Of a stretch of 64,000 nt of DNA, positions 62,685 to 64,000 are shown piece by piece. The notes below the pieces were generated by a model. That model was not told where the DNA came from, made no database searches, and saw only the letters and a program-made list of their open reading frames with translations. The translations under genes and the position numbers were made by a program. Location of the stretch: positions 17,539,862 through 17,603,861 of the forward strand of contig CM064571.1 in the NCBI GenBank assembly GCA_032716605.1. Direction: 5' to 3'. The stretch comes from Paralithodes platypus (Eukaryota > Arthropoda > Malacostraca > Decapoda > Lithodidae). Numbering within the stretch: the stretch's first letter is position 1; each line of letters begins with the position of its first letter.

Positions 62685-63667
62685 GATACTTCGTGATGTG
62701 TCAAAGGCTTTTGATAAAGTCTGGCACATGGGATTGCAATATAAATTACTCAACCTTGGCCTACATACAAACATTGAAAGGCTTCTATGCTCATACCTAC
62801 AAGACAGATATGCCCAAATACAAATAGGAAAGGTTTTGGGTCCCAAATTCTTATTACAAAGTGGAGTCCCCCAGGGAGGATGCCTATCCGCTCTCTTATA
62901 TGCAATATACACCTCTGATATGCCACAACCGACGCCAAACAGTGAGCATGTAATCTACGCTGATGACATTACTCAAATAATCTCAGTTCCAAGTAAATCA
63001 ACTAACATGGCAGTCAGAAGCGTAAAGAGAGCGATTGAATCAATTAACACCTTCGAAAAAATGTGGAAGATAAAAACTAATTTACAAAAATTCAAAGTTA
63101 TTCCACTAACTAAGAAAACCTATCCACCTCTAGAAATAAACAATAATTATTAACTACTCAAACGAAGGTACAGTTCTGGGGTTAAAAATTACCAAAAATG
63201 GTTATCAATCCTTCGTAAGTGAAAAAGTCAGAAGATGTAAAAAAGTCCTTAATGATATATCCATTTTTAAAGATACATCAATACAGACCAAAGAAAAATT
63301 ATACATGGCACTTATAAGATCTGTCCTAACATACCCAGCCTCACCATTAAATATAATTAGACCAAACCTAATAAACAAACTACAAGTTTGTCAAAACAAA
63401 TGCTTAAAATTTATCCACAACATACACTACCCAGAACTAATCAGAAGCGAAGAGCTGCACAACCGTTCACATATGCAACCTATAAATTTAATATTACATG
63501 AACAAGCAAAAGTAACTTGGGACAAGGTGAGTTTACTAGATGTAGACACACAATTTAATCAATTATTTCCCGACATTGAACTGATCCGACATCAACCTTA
63601 TTTTTTCAAGAGCAGCTATGATGCAGCACAGCTCGACAATCCTCTTCCCATATATACCTTTAATTAG
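62685..63667 (+). pseudogene. LINE reverse transcriptase fragment
   Basis: Starts in the middle of the reverse transcriptase at LRDVSKAFDKVWH and goes on with QSGVPQGGCLSALLYAIYTSD and HVIYADDITQII (catalytic Asp pair). A frameshift near 63150 moves to a second frame with GLKITKNGYQSFV, LIRSVLTYPASPLNIIRP and NKCLKFIHNIHYPELIR. It ends with a stop at 63665. Part of a jockey-like family that I cannot name more closely. The open frame before 62685 belongs to unrelated sequence. Confidence 0.75.
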
Positions 63668-63699
63668 GTATTCAAGCCAAAAACTAACCTACTAAGAAG

Positions 63700-63910
63700 T
63701 GCTGTGTGGGGCAGCCACCTAGGTGGCTGCCCCAACCAGTGCTGACCTACCAGCTTTTGAGTGGATATAGACATAATAAGATGTGTTGTGTGGAGCAGCC
63801 ACCAAGGTGGCTGCCCCAACCAACGCTAACCTTCCAACTATTTAATCAATACACACATACTGGGATGTGCTGTGTGGGGCAGCCACCAAGGTGACTGCTC
63901 CAACCAGCAT
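63700..63910 (+). repeat. three tandem units with GGCAGCCACC hairpins
   Basis: Units of about 83 bp, each with a hairpin: a perfect 26-bp palindrome GGGGCAGCCACCT/AGGTGGCTGCCCC at 63709-63734 and near-perfect forms at 63792-63817 and 63876-63901. They directly follow the LINE fragment and may be its 3' untranslated region. Confidence 0.75.
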
Positions 63911-64000
63911 AACATTAACCTTTTATTAATGTGGGGAGTGGATTCAGAGGTGGGAGGGAGTCAAGCGGACAGTGCGCGGCGGCCCCACCGTTTGACTAGG
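63911..64000. other. window end, no feature
   Basis: Short stretch with a GC-rich end; nothing recognised. Confidence 0.3.

Overview
This is eukaryotic, non-coding-rich DNA, almost certainly from an animal. The one host gene I recognise is out at first (oaf): five exons on the + strand spread over about 20 kb (28351-48217), with classical GT-AG borders and a predicted protein closest to the arthropod type. Arthropod-style (TTAGG)n stretches, AGGCCTA-rich spacer and the mix of CR1, L2, DIRS, BEL/Pao, piggyBac and tRNA-SINE elements suggest an arthropod, perhaps a crustacean. That placement is an inference from style, not a proof.

Layout. 1-8 kb: a GATA-tailed LINE end and its SINE, a coiled-coil ORF, a hAT-like fragment, a poly(A) SINE and a 1-kb foldback. 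8-15.5 kb: a BEL/Pao pol remnant on the - strand, split by a composite of a duplicated tRNA-SINE and a CR1 LINE, which itself carries two SINE insertions. 15.6-22.5 kb: SINE pieces, Harbinger-like and pogo-like MITEs, hairpins and two more LINE ends. 23-28 kb: a frameshifted LINE whose endonuclease domain holds a tandem tRNA-like repeat array. 28.35-48.2 kb: oaf. Its introns carry TTAA-flanked MITEs, a non-autonomous piggyBac derivative, SINEs, and in the last 12.4-kb intron an L2 LINE that has swallowed a complete 8-kb DIRS element. 48.2-57.6 kb: a dense field of short hairpin transposons, many flanked by TTAA and some nested. 57.7-61.9 kb: a full-length piggyBac element with matching terminal repeats and TTAA on both sides, broken only by one SINE. 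62-64 kb: a promoter-like stretch, a LINE fragment and a row of perfect hairpins.

How the parts work together. Two SINE/LINE pairs can be read directly. In each, a SINE shares the terminal sequence and simple-repeat tail of a LINE in the same window: (GATA)n in one and (AAC)n in the other. The piggyBac element has a matching short derivative in an oaf intron. The nesting order gives relative ages: oaf intron, then L2, then DIRS; BEL, then CR1, then SINEs; piggyBac, then SINE.

The first coding exon of oaf (signal peptide) was not found. Element family names rest on protein motifs and terminal sequences seen by eye; no database search was run.
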